A stretch of DNA of 64,000 nucleotides. Source: Imbricaverruca yamaguchii. Lineage: Eukaryota > Arthropoda > Thecostraca > Neoverrucidae. A program made the translations under genes and the position numbers. Positions 11,771 to 27,864 of the stretch are shown here, in pieces (position 1 is the stretch's first letter; every line of letters begins with the position of its first letter). The notes beneath the pieces are model-generated. The model had not been told where the DNA came from. It was given only the letters and a program-made list of their open reading frames with translations, and made no database searches. The DNA is taken from the NCBI GenBank assembly GCA_034440575.1, contig JAOTOL010001463.1:911501-975500 (forward strand). The letters run 5' to 3'.

Positions 11771-14700
11771 TAATATATATGGGCAGACATGCAAAAACAC
11801 ACTCAGGTCGGGAATCACGGCTACGGTCATACCGATGTGCATTACACCGACTGAGACAGTGGGCAGGACTGCGTTCGGACATTCAATATGAAACGTGTGG
11901 TATTGTAACTTTTGAATGGAAATATTGATGTGTTATGTGCATTATCATATTTATACACAGAACGCATATTTATTCTTCTTTCTTGATGGTGAAAGCATTA
12001 TAATATTGCATTCTTGTCAAATGCGGTTGCCAGTTAAATCAGTTAAAACGCACCGTCTTCACGTCAGTTCCTCTCATACCAATGTCACCTGAAAAGAGGC
12101 CGAGCTCAATATACACTCAAAATTCAAGCAAGCAGCAAAACCAAGTAGGTTTTTTATTTGCATTGCTGCTTTCGCCTGGAACACTCACTCACTCTGTCTG
12201 AACGGTCAGCGTAAATGCTTAAGGTGAACGCTGCATGGGAAACATCTGTGGACGAATGCGTGCTAACTATGGCTATATCTAGCTACCTAGATCAAATGGT
12301 GTCGTTTCTGACCTTCACATTCCAGAACTTGTGATGAAAATATGGAGGTGTGTTGGTTGTTGCAATTTATTTGATGAAGAAAGTAACACAACGCATGTAA
12401 CTTGAATAATCTGAGGGCGCATAACATACAACTCAGATACATTTCGGAACAACACCGTCATTTCCCAAATGCCGCGGTCTCCCACTAACAGCCAGACCAC
12501 AGCACTAAGATGTGTAAATGCATGTGTGTTACCTTATTATACCCATGCAATCGATCACGATACACCCCTGTCACCTCAGCCCCGCCACCAGTACCAGTGT
12601 CCTACTAGTAAGGGTATGCATGGGATATAATGAAGCAGCTGTGTCGTGAGCGATGTGAAGGAGACCTCGATCCGTGTCCCGTAGTGTTTCCAAGTTCAAA
12701 ACGCAGAACAAATGTTGCCGATATTGAATTGGGCCCCTCGTCAACAACGTCAAATGAAAACCTTGCAGATGCACACTTCCTGCCTGTATTATCACAGACG
12801 TTCACTTGCTACATGAGCTTTCAGATAATCTTGAAGTCCTATTGAGGGTGCGAGACTGCACAATTATCTAGGAAAATAAGCCGGTACGCATGTGCAGAGG
12901 AAAATGCAATGCTTGGAGCAAAACCTGGCAACGTGCGAGCAAGCGCGGATTCTGCGAGCGAGAAGGCCGGGATAACAGCAGGTACAGCACAAGGCGTCAT
13001 ATGTGGATGAAGTATATTTAGTGTGCATTGATTGTTTCAAAACTATGAGAGAGAAATATAGCCTGCATAGGGAGAACTACAATTTCTTTCCAAATTATAT
13101 GGGAACAATCGCCAACAATATAAAGAAGACCCTCGATACTACCGATAATAAAGCTTGAGTTGTATTGTGTTGGGCACTTCGCCCTCCTCAGGCCATTTCG
13201 TGCCATCCGGCAATAAATACATTCCTTGACATATATTGATGCGTACTTCGGGAATACTCTCTTTCTATGACCATTTGCGATCCACGAGCTTGAATACTAC
13301 ACGGCACACCAAGTTCACTAAAGGTCTGTTTGAGTTTTGTCGATTTGGCGTTTGCCATCCGCCACCAATCCACCTTTTGTTCGGCGAAACCCACTAGCTT
13401 TACTTCATCATCGAACGAGACTTGCCGCCTGGTGTGATTCGGAGGAACTACAGTTTCGGTTCTGGACCTCTAGACTGGCCGTAGCCAACAGCGCCATCTT
13501 CAGTGCACATGGAATAGATGGTGCTGGTAGACGCATTACTGCTCGGTTTGGTAACAACTAATGCGAAGGATCGCCTGAAACGACAGACACTATCACAGGG
13601 GCGGTCGGCCTATGTAAGGCACTTAGGCAGTGCCTCACCTGAGTAGAGCTGGGAAGTATTTTTGTATGCTATCTTCTTAAAACGATGCCTTCATCCTCTG
13701 GAGAATAGCAAACTTGAAAAACCGGAAACAAATATGCATTGGTGACTCATAATTATGGTGAAAATTGAAGTTCATTTACACCATTTACATCTTAGCTTCC
13801 AGACAGCTCTATCACCGCTCGGCAGAGGCTAGCCTCTCGTACTTATCGGCAAATAGTAAGTCTTCGTTTCATAACAAGCACAGGGTAGGCCGGGACCCTC
13901 CAATTTTGTTTGGCAATCGGTGACGTCACATGGGCTGGACAAGTGCTCATTCCCGTAGGCGCGCCAGCGAAACTTCCGTGTTTTCCACACGATGTTTCCG
14001 ATCTTAAATTTAAAATAGAACGCTATATGGAATACCCCATCCATTTGGGCATGCCTCTATGTATCGTGCCCTCCAAGTAATTTCCAGAAACCTGGTAAAA
14101 GCAACACAGATACCATGATGGCAGCCATGATATGCTATTTTATACCATTGTTTAACGTCGGTCATGCCATTGTGCTCGGACTCGTTGGTAGTGTAGGCTG
14201 GGCCTGAGGGCACCGCTTACCTGCTATGAGAAAAGCGGCCCAAAACGCAACCGTCCTTTTCTTATGACTTCGATGCTCCATTTCCACTGATATCGGTAGA
14301 ATCTGCCGGTCTTGGATCGTCGTATGCGTATATCTGCAATGTAAGCACCCGTCTGTCAATGTCAAAATAGATTATGCGAAGAATTTCCGGCGAGTTCGCT
14401 TTACACCATCGTAAGGAATTTCTGCCAGCAAAGGGCAGAGAAGAATACGTCCATCCTTCTCATGTCACGCATTGACATTGCACATATTTATAGCCGATCA
14501 GGAGAGTTTTCTTCCCGATCTGCGGTGGCGACACCTATGACAATGGCTGCTCAGCCACCACATGTGTGGTTGCATACTACTTGAAGCACATGTACTGTCT
14601 CATTACACTTGTTACCGCTCGTAGTAGATTAACTCTGTTTGCAACACCTTGTAGTGAATGAGGGACAGATCTTATAGAAACTCGGTAACTGAGCATTACG

Positions 14701-15445
14701 AACCCCAGCTTTCGAGTCTTGGAGCTCTCTACGTTGAAGTGTTGGAAAAGTCACAGGATGTGGCCCTCGGTGAGTTTGGCTTGCCATGCCACCATTTCCA
14801 GTTTTGGGGAGCCTCGACCAGTTTCGATTTGGCTTGATGGTAATAATTTAACCTATGTCATTGTGTGTCTGACGTCCCGAAGATGAATTATGGTCGTATT
14901 CGGCTCGACATGCGCACATACATCGCTCCAACGTTACAGAGTGTCTTTGGTAGCATTTGTGCGGTTTCAAATGACACCGCTCTCTTCCAACACACGTTTT
15001 GTATGTTATGTTTTGGCAGACTTTAAATTTTCCGAAAGCTCGCCAGCTGGACATTGTAAATCAATACAAGAAGGGATTTAATGTTATCGCATTAAATAAA
15101 AAGCTTGACGGCTGATTTTTTCTTCATTTTCATTCCAACACGGGCGTTAAGGATATAGGAAATTAAACAATATAAGAGCATCTCACTGGTTTGCAGGATA
15201 AGGAACCGTTGGCTTTAGTGAATCCTAAGGTGGGCACATAGTTAGTTTTCCAGATTTAATCTCGGTTCACCATAATAGTTTGAAGGGCATTGATTGTGCA
15301 ATGCCCGTGGACAGAGCAGGCGGGCAGATAGAGAGAAAGAAGGTAACTGTCCCCCTGAGGAGGTCCCGTTGAGACCCGACCAGAGCCAGGCTTCTCACCC
15401 TGGCTCTGGTGGCCACGCTGAGAATTCAAGTGTGAACGCGAATGA
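11771..15445. other. No gene recognised
   Basis: No family motif, splice-linked exon pair or repeat seen. Open frames are all below about 75 codons. A few short GC-richer patches (12550-12800, 13330-13560) give frames on both strands but nothing recognisable. Confidence 0.55.
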
Positions 15446-15446
15446 C

Positions 15447-15532
<86 letters not shown>

Positions 15533-15537
15533 AAAAA

Positions 15538-15590
<53 letters not shown>

Positions 15591-15596
15591 TATATG
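15446..15596. repeat. (TA)n microsatellite with A-run interruption
   Basis: Two long TA tracts are separated by an A-run and TGTATA near 15526-15545. Confidence 0.95.
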
Positions 15597-15779
15597 GTCG
15601 CAGCAGAGGGGTGTCTCGGTGGAAGGACGTCCGTTTGGAGCTCCAGCTTTCCAGATAAGTCGTTGTAGAACAGGGCAGTACTCTAGTCTAAGCTGTGGAT
15701 AGGTGTTTAGCAATTACTTCTGTGATTATATTTCATTCGTTTTTATCTGATGAGCACTTTCGTAGGACGCAAATTATAC

Positions 15780-16718
15780 TATATCAACCTAGCGAGGCTG
15801 CCGAGCACCATCTTACTTTTGGGCGCGGCCTCCTGGCTTCGAATTCTGTAGTGTAGAGGAATACGTTTTGGTCTTTTTGGCGTTAGAGTTTAGGTTAGGA
15901 TTTAAATAGTTAGCTTCAATTACACTAGGTATATCTCCATATACCGGGTAATTATAGAGGTATATGGGCTTCTTCATTTTTGGAGTATTTTAGTATTTAG
16001 TTTTTTTTCAGTTGGAGATATCACAAGTGTGTAGATTTCATAAGTACATTAGAAAACATTAATACTTTCCTAACATACTTTATTTAGTTCTGTGGTGCAT
16101 AGTGTGTTTGGTGTTTAAGTTTAAGATATAGTTTAATTGGAACTAAGTTGGTGGTATTCATAAATGCTGTGTGACTGTTCATTTTTATGTCCAGCCATAA
16201 GTGATATCAAAAGGGATATTCATATAGTTGTGTACTTGTCTAGAAGACAATTAGATTATATATTTTATTTACTTATAAAAAAACAACAGAAATCAAACAA
16301 ACAATTGTTAATAGTTTCTGCTTAGTGTGTTGGTATTCTTGAGGTACTTAGATAATTAACTGGCAGTATAGGAGGTAGCGATTTATAGTGAATAATAGTT
16401 GGCTTTTTTGTCGGATGTTTATCGAGTTAATTTGAAACTAAATCTAGGCATAAGCTGCAGCCTGTATGATGGTTTCGACCAGGATGCAGGCACTAGAGGA
16501 AGAGATTAGGACCCTTACGGCGGAGCTTTCCAAGCTTAAGGCTGCCCTTGTTGCACAGGGTAGGCAAGAAAAAGCAACAAGGGGTCACTCCGTAGCAGGG
16601 ACATCATATGCCCAGGTGGTCGCAGGCCACCAGGTAGCTGAGGCTTCCCCTACTGTGAAGGTGGCTGGGATTTCTCGAGAGGGGAGTGTTAATAGTGAAC
16701 AGAGGAGGGGTAGTTCTG
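15780..16718 (+). mobile_element. CR1-like element, 5' fragment (5' UTR and ORF1 start)
   Basis: The stretch GTGTTAATAGTGAACAGAGG and its continuation GAGGGGTAGTTCT (about 16686-16717) are identical to the complement of the truncated 5' edge of CR1 copy 1. This fragment therefore supplies what copy 1 lacks. Upstream lie a coding start and about 680 bp that would be the 5' UTR. Similarity to copy 1 stops abruptly at about 16718, where a GA/TA microsatellite begins. The left boundary is a guess. Confidence 0.75.
16466..16718 (+). pseudogene. CR1 ORF1 N-terminal part (truncated)
   Basis: About 83 residues precede the microsatellite junction. Residues 5-35 form a heptad-like, leucine-rich segment (QALEEEIRTLTAELSKLKAA) predicted to be coiled coil, as expected for the oligomerising N-terminus of a non-LTR ORF1. 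A Ser/Gly/Val-rich stretch follows (TSYAQVVAGHQVAEASP). The last residues match the first surviving residues of ORF1 in copy 1. The chosen start is the first ATG of a tandem ATG pair after AT-rich sequence. The frame runs into GAGAGA repeats and stops, so the protein is incomplete. Confidence 0.75.
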
Positions 16719-21540
<4,822 letters not shown>

Positions 21541-21678
21541 TCATGGCAGACATTGGCTTCCATCTTCTACGTACCACTCGTCCTTTCTGCCTTTGTCACA
21601 CGAGTCAGTGGCCATATTCCTATAAACGACCAATATAACTGAAATAATGGATAGTTTGCTTATTAAATAATTCCTCAT
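21541..21678 (-). CDS. Small secreted-peptide-like ORF, copy A (45 aa, possibly a first exon)
   Basis: Function not recognised. The predicted product starts MRNYLISK, then a hydrophobic LSIISVILVV core, then YRNMATDSC: the layout of a signal peptide. A short polar tail, CDKGRKDEWYVEDGSQC, contains two cysteines. A diverged inverted copy at 42257-42400 keeps the same start and frame. The two are nearly identical at nucleotide level across the signal part and diverge sharply after the shared RKDEW. The frame upstream of this ATG differs by one G between copies, which favours this ATG as the start. It could be a complete small secreted peptide, the first exon of a larger cysteine-rich protein, or chance coding inside an unclassified repeat. 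Both copies are open, which argues mildly for function. Confidence 0.4.
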   Translation of the reverse strand: MRNYLISKLSIISVILVVYRNMATDSCDKGRKDEWYVEDGSQCLP

Positions 21679-22570
21679 CGCCCCGGCTGTTGATTCAGGC
21701 TGTTCACGCAACTGCACTGAACATCGATCAGGCCTCTCGGGGAAGACTGGTGAACGTCCTCGCATACACTGTGGTCGAGCAAGCGCATTCCCTCAAACCT
21801 TTCGCGAAAGCTGTTTGGAAACGACGTGCTCGGAATTTACAACGCCTAAACCCAGAATTGAATACGTGACGCCATCATTTCCAATTTATTCATCACATGA
21901 AATTCGATCTGAACAGTTCAATGGCCAAATTCCGTTTCGACATTTCAACATGCGACATGTCAAACTTGGCGCGGGCGACACCGGAGCCGCCGTCGAGCGA
22001 CAACCTTTAGTGAGCAACAGGCTCGTTAGCTTTCGCTTAGAGTGGCCACGATGACGACGAACAATATCGTCATAAAATATCATTCATATCATTTATCCGA
22101 AAGAATGACCGATATGAAAGAACAAGATACAAAAGGGGAACAAGGTAGAGGGAGGGGAAAATGGCTGTGCTTATGTGCAGCACATATGCGTTTGCTTGTC
22201 AAGTTGGCATACCTAATGTTCTCTCACGTCTGTAGCCAAGTGGGCAGCTCTGTCTAGCTCTGGAGCACAGCGCGGCCGCCGCCAGTGGGCGTGTGCAGGA
22301 CATGGGCGCGGCCGGCCGGCTGGCGTGCACCACCACACTGTGAGGGACCGTATCGACACCTGCCGTCCGTCAGCGCACGTGACGTCATCGCACCAGGCGC
22401 CGCACAGGGGGGCAACTGCGCTTCAGATGTGGCCAAAATTCAGTGGAGGCCGTTTGAATGGTTGGTGGTGGTGGTGGTGGTGGTGGATTGGAGTTTAGGG
22501 GAACGTCGACATCTGGGGTCATTTTGCACCCATAACTGAATTGTAATCAATTTACGGTGCTGGTATCATA
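21679..22570. other. No gene recognised; contains a 30-bp segment shared with 40.5 kb
   Basis: 22409-22438 matches the complement of 40526-40555 at 29 of 30 positions. A short GGT-repeat lies at about 22463-22486. The surrounding 22255-22440 is GC-rich. No domain is recognisable. Confidence 0.5.
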
Positions 22571-23283
22571 GCTTACTATCCATCTTCACGGGTGGGGGTA
22601 AATCACGTCAAGGCGAGCTTGTCGAATGAAGATAAAAATATTCCCAGACGCTACAACCTCAGAGTCGTTTCCTATTAGTATACGTAAAGAAAGGTCGGTG
22701 TTCAACAGTCCTAAAATCTGGCGCCGTGGAGGATCGAGCAGCGTACAGCCAACTAAAACATGGTACACGGCAACCGGGTTAGAGCATAGGGGACGGTCAT
22801 CACCGGTAAGCATAGAACTATGTGTTGCGAATGTATGGCCTATCCTCAATCAGCAGAGTATTACTTCTTCCCGGCGTTTGGCTCGGTGAGAGGATGGCCA
22901 CTTTCTTAGTGTCGGTTTTAAAACCCTAAGCTTACTACACTTGGAATTCCAGGTTCGTTGCATTCTGACCGTATACTTAACAATATAGTAGGGAGCCGTA
23001 GATTGACTCTTGGAGGGAGCCGTAGATTGACTACAAGGCCATGGCTAATGACGTGTTTGCCGGTTATGTCGGTAGCTTCATTTCCCGCGAGTCCAACATG
23101 GCTATGAATCCAGCAGAACTTGTATAGCTTCATCAGGATACCGTGACGCCACGCCGTGTCATATGCGCCGTCAATGTAAAAAAATATTACTGCTGTGTGG
23201 TGGCGTTTCATAAAACCAGAGCGCACAACAGATTCGAGTGTTAAAATGTGGTCAATTGTGCTACAGTGTTTTCGGAACCCACT

Positions 23284-23483
23284 CTGTATCACGGTAGGGG
23301 CGGGGATGGCCGAGTGGTTAAGGTGTCGGGCTATGGGTACCAAAGGTCCTGGGTTCGACTCTAGCGCCACTCAGGACATTTCCCAATCCCGCGGCCCACC
23401 GGCGAAACAGTGTGGGCGGCGCCATTAGCCGTGAATGTGCATAAAAGTGTGTCGTGAACCAACCAATAAACTGTATCACAGTA
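23284..23483 (+). mobile_element. tRNA-derived SINE inserted in the Jockey-like element, with target-site duplication
   Basis: The body at about 23297-23470 begins like a tRNA: TGGCCGAGTGG fits the RNA polymerase III A box and GGTTCGACTCT the B box, about 45 bp apart. A tRNA-unrelated region follows. It is flanked by CTGTATCACGGTA (23284-23296) and CTGTATCACAGTA (23471-23483), a 13-bp duplication with one mismatch. It is a SINE insertion and not a tRNA gene, because it sits inside a retrotransposon ORF and has a tail and flanking repeats. Confidence 0.85.
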
Positions 23484-24807
23484 AGTAGATTGTTATGTTC
23501 TAAAGACCACATAAATCGGACATTCACCATTTTTTTCGAACAGTTTACACAGGGAGCTGTGCAAACTGTTCAAAGTGTAACAGAGTCAGTGACATTGGAC
23601 GGTAATGCAGTGGATCAGTGCCAGATTTATTTGGTTTACGTATGGGCACTACAATTTCCTCCCGCCATGAAGGTGGAAATGTGCCCGATGCCCACATTGC
23701 ATTTAGGGCTTCCAAAGGTGCTTCTAAAGCAGCAGCTGATAAACGTTTTATAATATCAGTATGCATAGTGTCGGGACCCTCTGCCACGCTCTTCAGCGTG
23801 CTGATTGCTGTGGTTAATTCGGAAATGGAGTATGGTACGTTGTGCTGGAGGACGTCTGTGGTGGAAAAATCGAGAGGACGTGCCTCGCACCTATCCTTGT
23901 GTCTAAAAAATTGCTCGTTATATGTGTCTTCCGAGCGTGCTGACAAAGCTCGTCCCATCTCGTCCGCTACTTCTTCTGGGTCAATGATATCTCGACCTGC
24001 CATGTGTAGGGTAGGAAGTGGGAGTGGAGTATACTTTCCAGAAAAGCGTTTAATTCGGGACCATGCAGACGTCAGTGATGTGGATCGATTAAATGTGTTC
24101 ATGTAAGCTTTCCACGAATCTCGTTTCGCTTCGGCGATAGTACGCCTAGCGAATGCCCGTGCTTTGCGGAAAGCTATTAAATTTGTCATACAACTATTTC
24201 TATTAAAGGTACGAAAACCTTTCTTCCTGGCACGCAACGCCTCTCGGCACTTTTCTGACCACCACGGAACGGGTACTCGAACTGACGTTCCTGAAGAACG
24301 AGGAATGTGTCGCTGAGCGCTCTCCACGGTTGCCGTCGTGAATGCCTCCACGGAAACACCGGATTCATTGGGATAGTCTCCGAGTCTTCTCTCAAGATTT
24401 GCTTGGAACGCACCCCAATCGGCTCGGTTAAATATCCATTTCGACATTCGTCGGCTTACAACAACTCTGTTAATAAAACAAGACCAAACAGGGAAATGAT
24501 CACTGTTATGTGGATCATCGACCACGGACCATTCTAAAAAGGTGCAAGTTCTGGACTGCAGAGGGTAAGATCCAGCAAGGAAGTCTGCCCCGTTGGCAAT
24601 GTAAAATGGGTTGTCTTTCCTGTATTAAGCACACAGAGTGGAAAATCTCTTACAAAACATTCGGCTGCCCGTCCACGGCTCGTCGTGGTGGCTGAGCCCC
24701 AAAGAGGGTGGTGGGCGTTAAAATCGCCGCACACCATTACCGGTGGAGTGAGCTGCCCCACCATCTGGGACAGCTCAGAAAGTGGGAACCTTAATAAATA
24801 AATAAAT

Positions 24808-24850
24808 CGTCACGCCGTTACTATACTTAGTATATAGTAACGGCGTGGCG
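24808..24850. repeat. Near-perfect 18-bp inverted repeat with 7-nt loop
   Basis: CGTCACGCCGTTACTATA and TATAGTAACGGCGTGGCG pair at 17 of 18 positions, the last being G-T, around the 7-base spacer CTTAGTA. The right arm is ordinary endonuclease coding sequence of the Jockey-like element, so the left arm looks like an inverted short copy of it. Confidence 0.85.
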
Positions 24851-25191
24851 ATATATTTTCATGCGAGCAGCGGCACACTGAAAATTTGAAGATATAGATA
24901 TTTGCTGAAGGGGAACGGAGTTGTGCACAGCAATAAGTACTCCGCCATGTGCCACAGTGTAAGGAGTAACATCCCTACGTAACACAGAGTAATTGTTCAG
25001 GTGAAAATGTGCATCAGGAGAAAGCTTCGTCTTGTGGAAACAAATTACTAATGGTACTCGTAAATGTAAAACGGTCCGGAGGTCTTTGAGGCTGGTTCTC
25101 AACCCTCTACAGTTCCATTGAAGAATAAAACTCATACGTCAGATATATAAAGGTGAAAGTTGCGACCTAAAAATGGGGAAACGAGAGTGGG

Positions 25192-26754
25192 TTAGGTATC
25201 TCCTGTTTTCGCCCTCAAATCCGGAGGTAACCCACGAGCTTCAGGCTGACTCGGTCCAAAGGACTGAGTCCTCGGGCGGGAACATGGTGACCATTCCCCC
25301 GGTGGAGAGCTCGATGGTGGGAGACCTCGCTTCTGAGGCCCCAGCCGTGGAGAGGGTGGAGGAGGACCCATTTGATTTATGGATGGAACCGGTCCCTCTA
25401 TTCGCCGTCGTGGCGATGGGGTTACCGGCCTTCGTGGTGCAGCCACCTCCGCTCCCTGGCGGCTCTTCTCGCGGACCCTTTCCGTTTCAGCGAACCGCGC
25501 TCGTTTCGCCTCGCGGGCGCGTCTCTCATCCTCCTGGTAGTACAGATTGATATCTGGAATTTTTACTGGTCGTTGGCTGTGTCGGGGCGGCGATGCAGGT
25601 GCGCACGTGGAACACGAGGGTGGGGGAGAGGCCTGAATCACGGGAAGGGGAGAAGGGTCAGGTAGGGAGGAGGTGGAGAGGCTGGGTTTGGATGTGGTAG
25701 TGGTGCGTGCAGGAGGCGAGGGTAGATTGGAGGGCGGATGGAAAATTGGAGGTGGAGATTTCGAGGGAGAAGGAGAGGGGCTAGGACCGGGCAGAGAGGA
25801 CCGAGGAGGCCTCTTTGAACGATGGACCAGCGTCCCCGCCCCATCCTCGGGCGTTGGTCGGGAGGGGGGTCTCTGATGGTCGAACGGCAGTACTTGTGGA
25901 CGGTGGAACCTCTGTCGCATCAGTGTGGAATTGGCCTCGCTGGCCTTGGTTTATTTGCGACAGGAGGCACTCCAAAGGAGCGAAGAAGGGCAGTTAGTTG
26001 TGCAACCAACTCAGATGCTCTGTCGGGCTGTGTGTACAGTGAAGAATACATGCTACTTTTAACTTCGGATGCGTAAGATATTCTAGGATGTGTCTGTTCA
26101 TGATGATCTCCTGCTTCGCGAAACGATACTTTTTGTGTGTGTTTTATGTAAATTATATTTTTATCTCTGATGTAAGTCGGGCAAGTTCGGTCGAAAGAAG
26201 TGTGTGGGTCCTGACCTGCGCTACAATTCGCACAAAAGGATGTATCCGAGGTGCAATTTTCGCTAGTGTGTTCGTACGAGGCACAGCTGGCACATGCAGG
26301 GCGATTTCAGCAGAATTTGTTGGTATGGCCGAACTTTTGGCACTTGAAACACCTCATGGGATTCGGCAAAAACACACGGACTTTTACGCGGACGTAACCT
26401 ACACGAAGTTCAGGCGGCATATCTATGTTATTGAATGCTAATATTACGTTGTTTGTTGTGATCATTTCATAGCCCCTCCTTGATTTCATCTTCCTTGCCT
26501 CTACAATCTCCACTCCCCACTCCAAACTCCGACAGACTGTCTACAATCTCCTCCTCCGTCACGTCCCTCAAGTCGAAGCAGTTGATGATGCCTCGTGAAG
26601 TATTTTTTGTTTTGTGGGGTTCAATGGTGATCTGAATAATCTCATCTGACCTACTGTGATTTTTCCGGACGCTATATCTAATTTCCAACACTTTCAATGC
26701 GCTCTCCGCCTCTCCTGTCCGTGCAAATTCTACCTCTAAGGCGCCATCCTTCAA
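25192..26754 (-). pseudogene. Jockey/I-like ORF1 (gag-like) with CCHC zinc knuckles
   Basis: An N-terminal segment with IEPHKTKNTSRGIINC and a following EEEIVDSL region is typical of gag-like ORF1 proteins. After a frameshift near 26470-26520 comes a first knuckle CFKCQKFGHTNKFC. Reading through a TGA at 26307-26309, the same frame continues into CASCASYEHTSENC and a third Cys-rich unit with CANC (complement of about 26306-26200). The C-terminal third (25920-25192) is Pro/Ser/Arg-rich and includes NLYYQEDERRAREAKR and SFGPSQPEARGLPPDLRAK. Such proteins bind the element RNA. The single TGA in the knuckle region is compatible with CGA-to-TGA decay. Confidence 0.78.
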
Positions 26755-26899
26755 TGTTTTGCACCCTACAATTTTCCCAAACCTATCACACCCATCTCGC
26801 CTCTGAAATGATGATAACGAGGCGAGGGACCTGGTCTTACCTCGAAAGATAAGTACGCGTGGGGCAGATGAACTCTTTGTCTAGTCTCTTCGAGAGGGA

Positions 26900-27640
26900 C
26901 CAAGGGTGTTTTTTGTGCTGTGGTTGCCATGTGAAGTGTTTTTATTTCGCCTCAGCGGACGCCCCACCACGCTGGGGCCCTACTGGGGGGACGCCTGTGT
27001 CCCGATAACGGGAGGACGCCAGACGTCCGCGGAGCTATACGGGGCAGGCGACGCCTTCACCCGGCCGGGAGAGAGAGACTCACCACCCCAACCAGGATCC
27101 AGCGCCACCTATCCCTTGACCCCGGCCGGCCGGGCCGGCAGGCACTGGGAAACCCAGGCCCCCAGCCCGAGGCGGCCTACCACTTGACCCGCGTGAGGCC
27201 CCACGGGCCCGCCCGCCCCTCCGGGATATCAGGACCAAAGAGGCGTGTTGGTCCCCCGTCACAACTGACACCGTGCGACGTGGGACCTCAGCCTCCAGGA
27301 CTCCGTCAACCCCGGAGGACGGGCCGAGGGGGCCCGACTACCCCGATAAAACTGAGTTTGCGGGCAGGACCGGGGAAGTTGTCCTGCCTGCTCATAGTTG
27401 GAATAGTTGGTGTTGCAGGGCCAGATGAAGTACATGGATGTTGGGCTGAGATGGGCATTAGAATGGGAGCGTATGAATGGAAGGACGAGTGAGGCACTCT
27501 TAGTCTCACCCCTCCCCGGTATGATGGTCGCCCGGTCTTTGGGGCACTCAATCCCCCACCACGAAAAGGTGGTGCCTCATCGGGGGGGGTTGAATGGTTG
27601 GAATTTAATAAAACATCGTACATTTATGGACACATCAATT
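26900..27640. other. GC-rich stretch, possibly 5' UTR of the Jockey-like element
   Basis: Strikingly GC-rich (CGGCCGGCCGGGCCGG type) with overlapping open frames on both strands and no domain. It lies directly upstream, on the minus strand, of ORF1 of the Jockey-like element. Function as a 5' UTR or internal promoter is an inference. Confidence 0.35.
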
Positions 27641-27793
27641 GCACATGTTATGGTGAAAAAATGGTTGACCTAGGGTCAGGGGTCTTGGACTTAGGGTGTG
27701 TCAGATTTTGGGCGTTCTTCGTGGCTGAGACAGAAAACATTTATAATTTTCGAGAAAAAAATTGAAGGATACAAAAACCGCCATATGTCTATA

Positions 27794-27798
<5 letters not shown>

Positions 27799-27862
<64 letters not shown>
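27799..27862. repeat. (TA)n microsatellite
   Basis: About 32 uninterrupted TA units. Confidence 0.95.

Positions 27863-27864
<2 letters not shown>

Larger units (their letters stand above)
22586..25135 (-). pseudogene. Jockey/I-like ORF2: endonuclease, RT remnants, RNase H remnant, C-terminal region
   Basis: It starts at MSFILQWNCRGLRTSLKDL, the usual endonuclease opening. VMVCGDFNAHHPLWGS and LLDLTLCSP follow at 24.76-24.53 kb, then DDPHNSDHFPVW, a linker with PWWSEKCREALRARKKGF, and the RT fingers WREEIVVPIRKPNK and HYRPMSLT. After the SINE come QSGFRKHCSTIDHILTLE, an altered FFYIDGAYDTAW in place of the usual catalytic motif, then IHSHVGLAGNEATDITGK from RNase H. The C-terminal segment reads LRIGHTFATHSSMLTGDD and a degenerate HVLVGC motif, preceded by TGA at 22850-22852 where an Arg is usual. 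The catalytic FADD-type segment is absent, so the enzyme is dead. Confidence 0.82.
22571..26760 (-). mobile_element. Jockey/I-like non-LTR retrotransposon, decayed, RT core deleted
   Basis: On the minus strand the order is ORF1 with zinc knuckles and a proline-rich tail (26.76-25.19 kb), the endonuclease start at 25135, EN, linker and RT fingers down to about 23.5 kb, a SINE insertion, then RT remnants, an RNase H remnant and the ORF2 C-terminal region down to 22586. Part of the RT between the fingers and the QSGFRKHCST motif is missing. Many in-frame stops and frameshifts are present. The 5' UTR may extend into the GC-rich stretch to about 27.6 kb. Boundaries and target-site duplication were not resolved. 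Confidence 0.85.

Noticed and set aside
23300..23375. tRNA gene (Leu/Ser-like)
   Set aside because: A and B boxes are present but it has a SINE body and a target-site duplication within a retrotransposon.
25173..25550. Plus-strand 125-codon frame
   Set aside because: Antisense shadow of the proline-rich tail of the Jockey-like ORF1.
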